Assembly: GCF_000003815.2 (NCBI RefSeq)
Contig: NC_049983.1
Location: 25,661,003-25,725,002 of the forward strand
Length of the DNA stretch: 64,000 nucleotides
Source: Branchiostoma floridae
Taxonomy: Eukaryota; Chordata; Leptocardii; Amphioxiformes; Branchiostomatidae
Direction of reading: 5' to 3'
Shown: one piece after another, positions 62,970 through 64,000 of the stretch
How the letters are laid out: the number at the start of each line of letters is the position of its first letter
Numbering within the stretch: the stretch's first letter is position 1
Notes under the pieces: generated by a model
What the model was told of the DNA's origin: nothing
Databases searched by the model: none
What the model saw: only the letters and a program-made list of their open reading frames with translations
Program-made: the position numbers and the translations under genes

Positions 62970-63485
62970 TCATGGGTCATGATTCAGAAGGGATGTGTAG
63001 GTATGCTGCTGCTCAAGGGTTTCTTTCCTCAGCTGTTGGTAATGGTTTGTATCATTAGCACCATGGACAGCTGCTGGATCATTCTGGTTATCAGCCTGTG
63101 TCTGGTTATCAGCCTGTGTCTGGTTATCAGCCTGTGTCTGGTTATCAGCCTGTGTCTATTTATCAGCCTGTGTCTATTTATCAGCCTGGGTCTTGCTATC
63201 AGCCTGTATCTACTTATTGGCTGACTCATCATCATTCTCATCCAAGATAATCTGCGGGGAAGCTTCAGCATCTTCAGCAGCTGCAATCATCTGGCTATTC
63301 TGATATCCGTTTGGCTGTAGCTGATTATATTCAGTAACTACAAAAGACATGTGATCACCTGAATCCATGATCACCTGTGCAACTGTTTGGGCATCGCTGG
63401 AAGTTACTGTCACCTGGCTGTTTTCCTAATTGTGGGGCTGACGATTATCTTCTTCTAAGACATATCCATCGTCATCCATGACTAC
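62970..63485 (-). pseudogene. In-frame continuation of the receptor tail broken by TAG codons
   Basis: Beyond the TAG at 63486-63488 the same frame goes on for 172 codons to TGA at 62970-62972. It contains only TAG stops (63426-63428, 63210-63212, 63174-63176, 63156-63158). The content is coding-like: DDDGYVLEED, VVTEYNQLQP, an in-frame 6-residue repeat QADNQT, then HYQQLRKETLEQQHTYTSLL. The several Yxx(L/V/I)-type tyrosine motifs are typical of signalling receptor tails. Within the repeat, AAC CAG units align with AAA TAG units, pointing to CAG to TAG changes. Either the tail has decayed, or termination at TAG is bypassed; decay is the default reading. Confidence 0.7.
63085..63209 (-). repeat. 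18-bp tandem repeat inside the receptor-tail frame
   Basis: About seven copies of the 18-mer TGGTTATCAGCCTGTGTC (plus strand). The period is a multiple of three and keeps the frame, giving repeated QADNQT. Three units at the upstream coding side carry TAG or Ser-Lys variants. Confidence 0.92.
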
Positions 63486-64000
63486 CTATGGATTATCAAC
63501 ACCATGGACAGCTGCTGACACATTCTTTTTATCAGACATGTTTGTAAGGGGGATTTCATCATTGTCATGCTCAGTATGTAGTCTTTGTGCTGGAGTAATT
63601 ACATCAGCATAATCATCTTCATCTGAATTTGAGCCTGAATGAGGTACACTAGATCTCTTCTTGTGCCAGATTGTGAGAATGATGGTAGCAAGTAGGACAC
63701 AGCCAACTACTGCACCAGAGATGGAGCCAACACGTCCAGTCAAGGAGGAGGTGTCAGTAGGCTGAGTAACTGAATATGACGTTACCGGTGCCATGGTAGC
63801 AGTTGTGGGAATTTTGGGTTGGACAACAACAGACAGTGTGGCAGAGGCTGAGCCAACAAAGTTTGCTGCAATACAGATGTACAAACCAGCATCTGCTGCA
63901 GTAACATTGGCTATGGTGATGGTACCGTTCACATCCACAGTCAGCCTCCTCAATTCAACAGTTACACCCTGTCCAGATGGGCGGATGACTGTGATGTCTG
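63486..64000 (-). CDS. Ig-domain single-pass membrane receptor, 3' part (open to the window edge)
   Basis: The frame is open from base 64000 to TAG at 63486-63488, about 171 codons. The N-terminal part is the end of an I-set Ig domain: a VELRRLTVDVNGTITIANV strand pair and DAGLYICIAANFVGSAS with the DxGxYxC signature. A Thr/Ser/Pro stalk, a TM helix (ISGAVVGCVLLATIILTIW) and a basic stop-transfer HKKR follow. The cytosolic tail has an acidic tyrosine motif DEDDYADVITP. Such architecture is common in the large amphioxus LRR-Ig and Ig receptor families. The ectodomain lies beyond the edge, so the family is not settled. It is transcribed towards SLC2A13. Confidence 0.8.
   Translation of the reverse strand, partial: DITVIRPSGQGVTVELRRLTVDVNGTITIANVTAADAGLYICIAANFVGSASATLSVVVQPKIPTTATMAPVTSYSVTQPTDTSSLTGRVGSISGAVVGCVLLATIILTIWHKKRSSVPHSGSNSDEDDYADVITPAQRLHTEHDNDEIPLTNMSDKKNVSAAVHGVDNP

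Overview
The window is eukaryotic nuclear DNA: intron-rich genes with GT-AG junctions, long introns full of satellites, MITEs and SINEs, one LINE, and two assembly gaps (10086-10185 and 37108-38082). Gene content, heavy minisatellite load and very short internal duplications fit a cephalochordate, most likely Branchiostoma (amphioxus). The species is an inference; no marker gene fixes it.

Four protein genes are present. (1) A peroxisomal ABC half-transporter of the ALD type (ABCD1/ABCD2 ortholog) lies on the minus strand, 264-5188. Its five N-terminal coding exons are here; the nucleotide-binding domain lies off the left edge. (2) A REDIC1 (C12orf40) homolog, a meiotic crossover factor, lies on the plus strand, 5834-13819, head-to-head with ABCD across about 645 bp. 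At least 14 coding exons are visible and one is cut by the 100-N gap. (3) SLC2A13 (HMIT, H+/myo-inositol cotransporter) lies on the plus strand, 20959-58129. Eight coding exons are spread over 37 kb; the exon(s) for the last helix and the C-terminus are not in the window. (4) The 3' part of an Ig-domain single-pass membrane receptor lies on the minus strand, 62970 to the right edge. Its cytoplasmic reading frame is broken by five in-frame stops, all TAG.

ABCD2, C12orf40/REDIC1 and SLC2A13 are also neighbours on human 12q12 (from memory), so this appears to be an ancient chordate microsynteny block with the divergent ABCD/REDIC1 pair retained.

Regions: 1-5188 ABCD with a 5S-rRNA-derived SINE in intron 1; 5189-5833 shared promoter; 5834-13819 REDIC1 with a 20-bp minisatellite in intron 2; 13820-20958 intergenic with a fold-back element and tRNA-like SINEs; 21425-38601 SLC2A13 introns 1-2 with tandem duplications, Harbinger-type MITEs in a 0.9-kb tandem array and (GGAT)n; 38814-55213 introns 3-4, mostly satellites (388-bp, 190-bp and 163-bp families) and MITEs; 58700-62110 a repeat-rich stretch with a 5'-truncated LINE; then the Ig receptor.

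The most striking window-wide pattern is that at least seven exons in three unrelated genes carry local tandem copies of a short segment spanning an exon-intron junction. Several copies differ from the functional exon almost only at synonymous sites.
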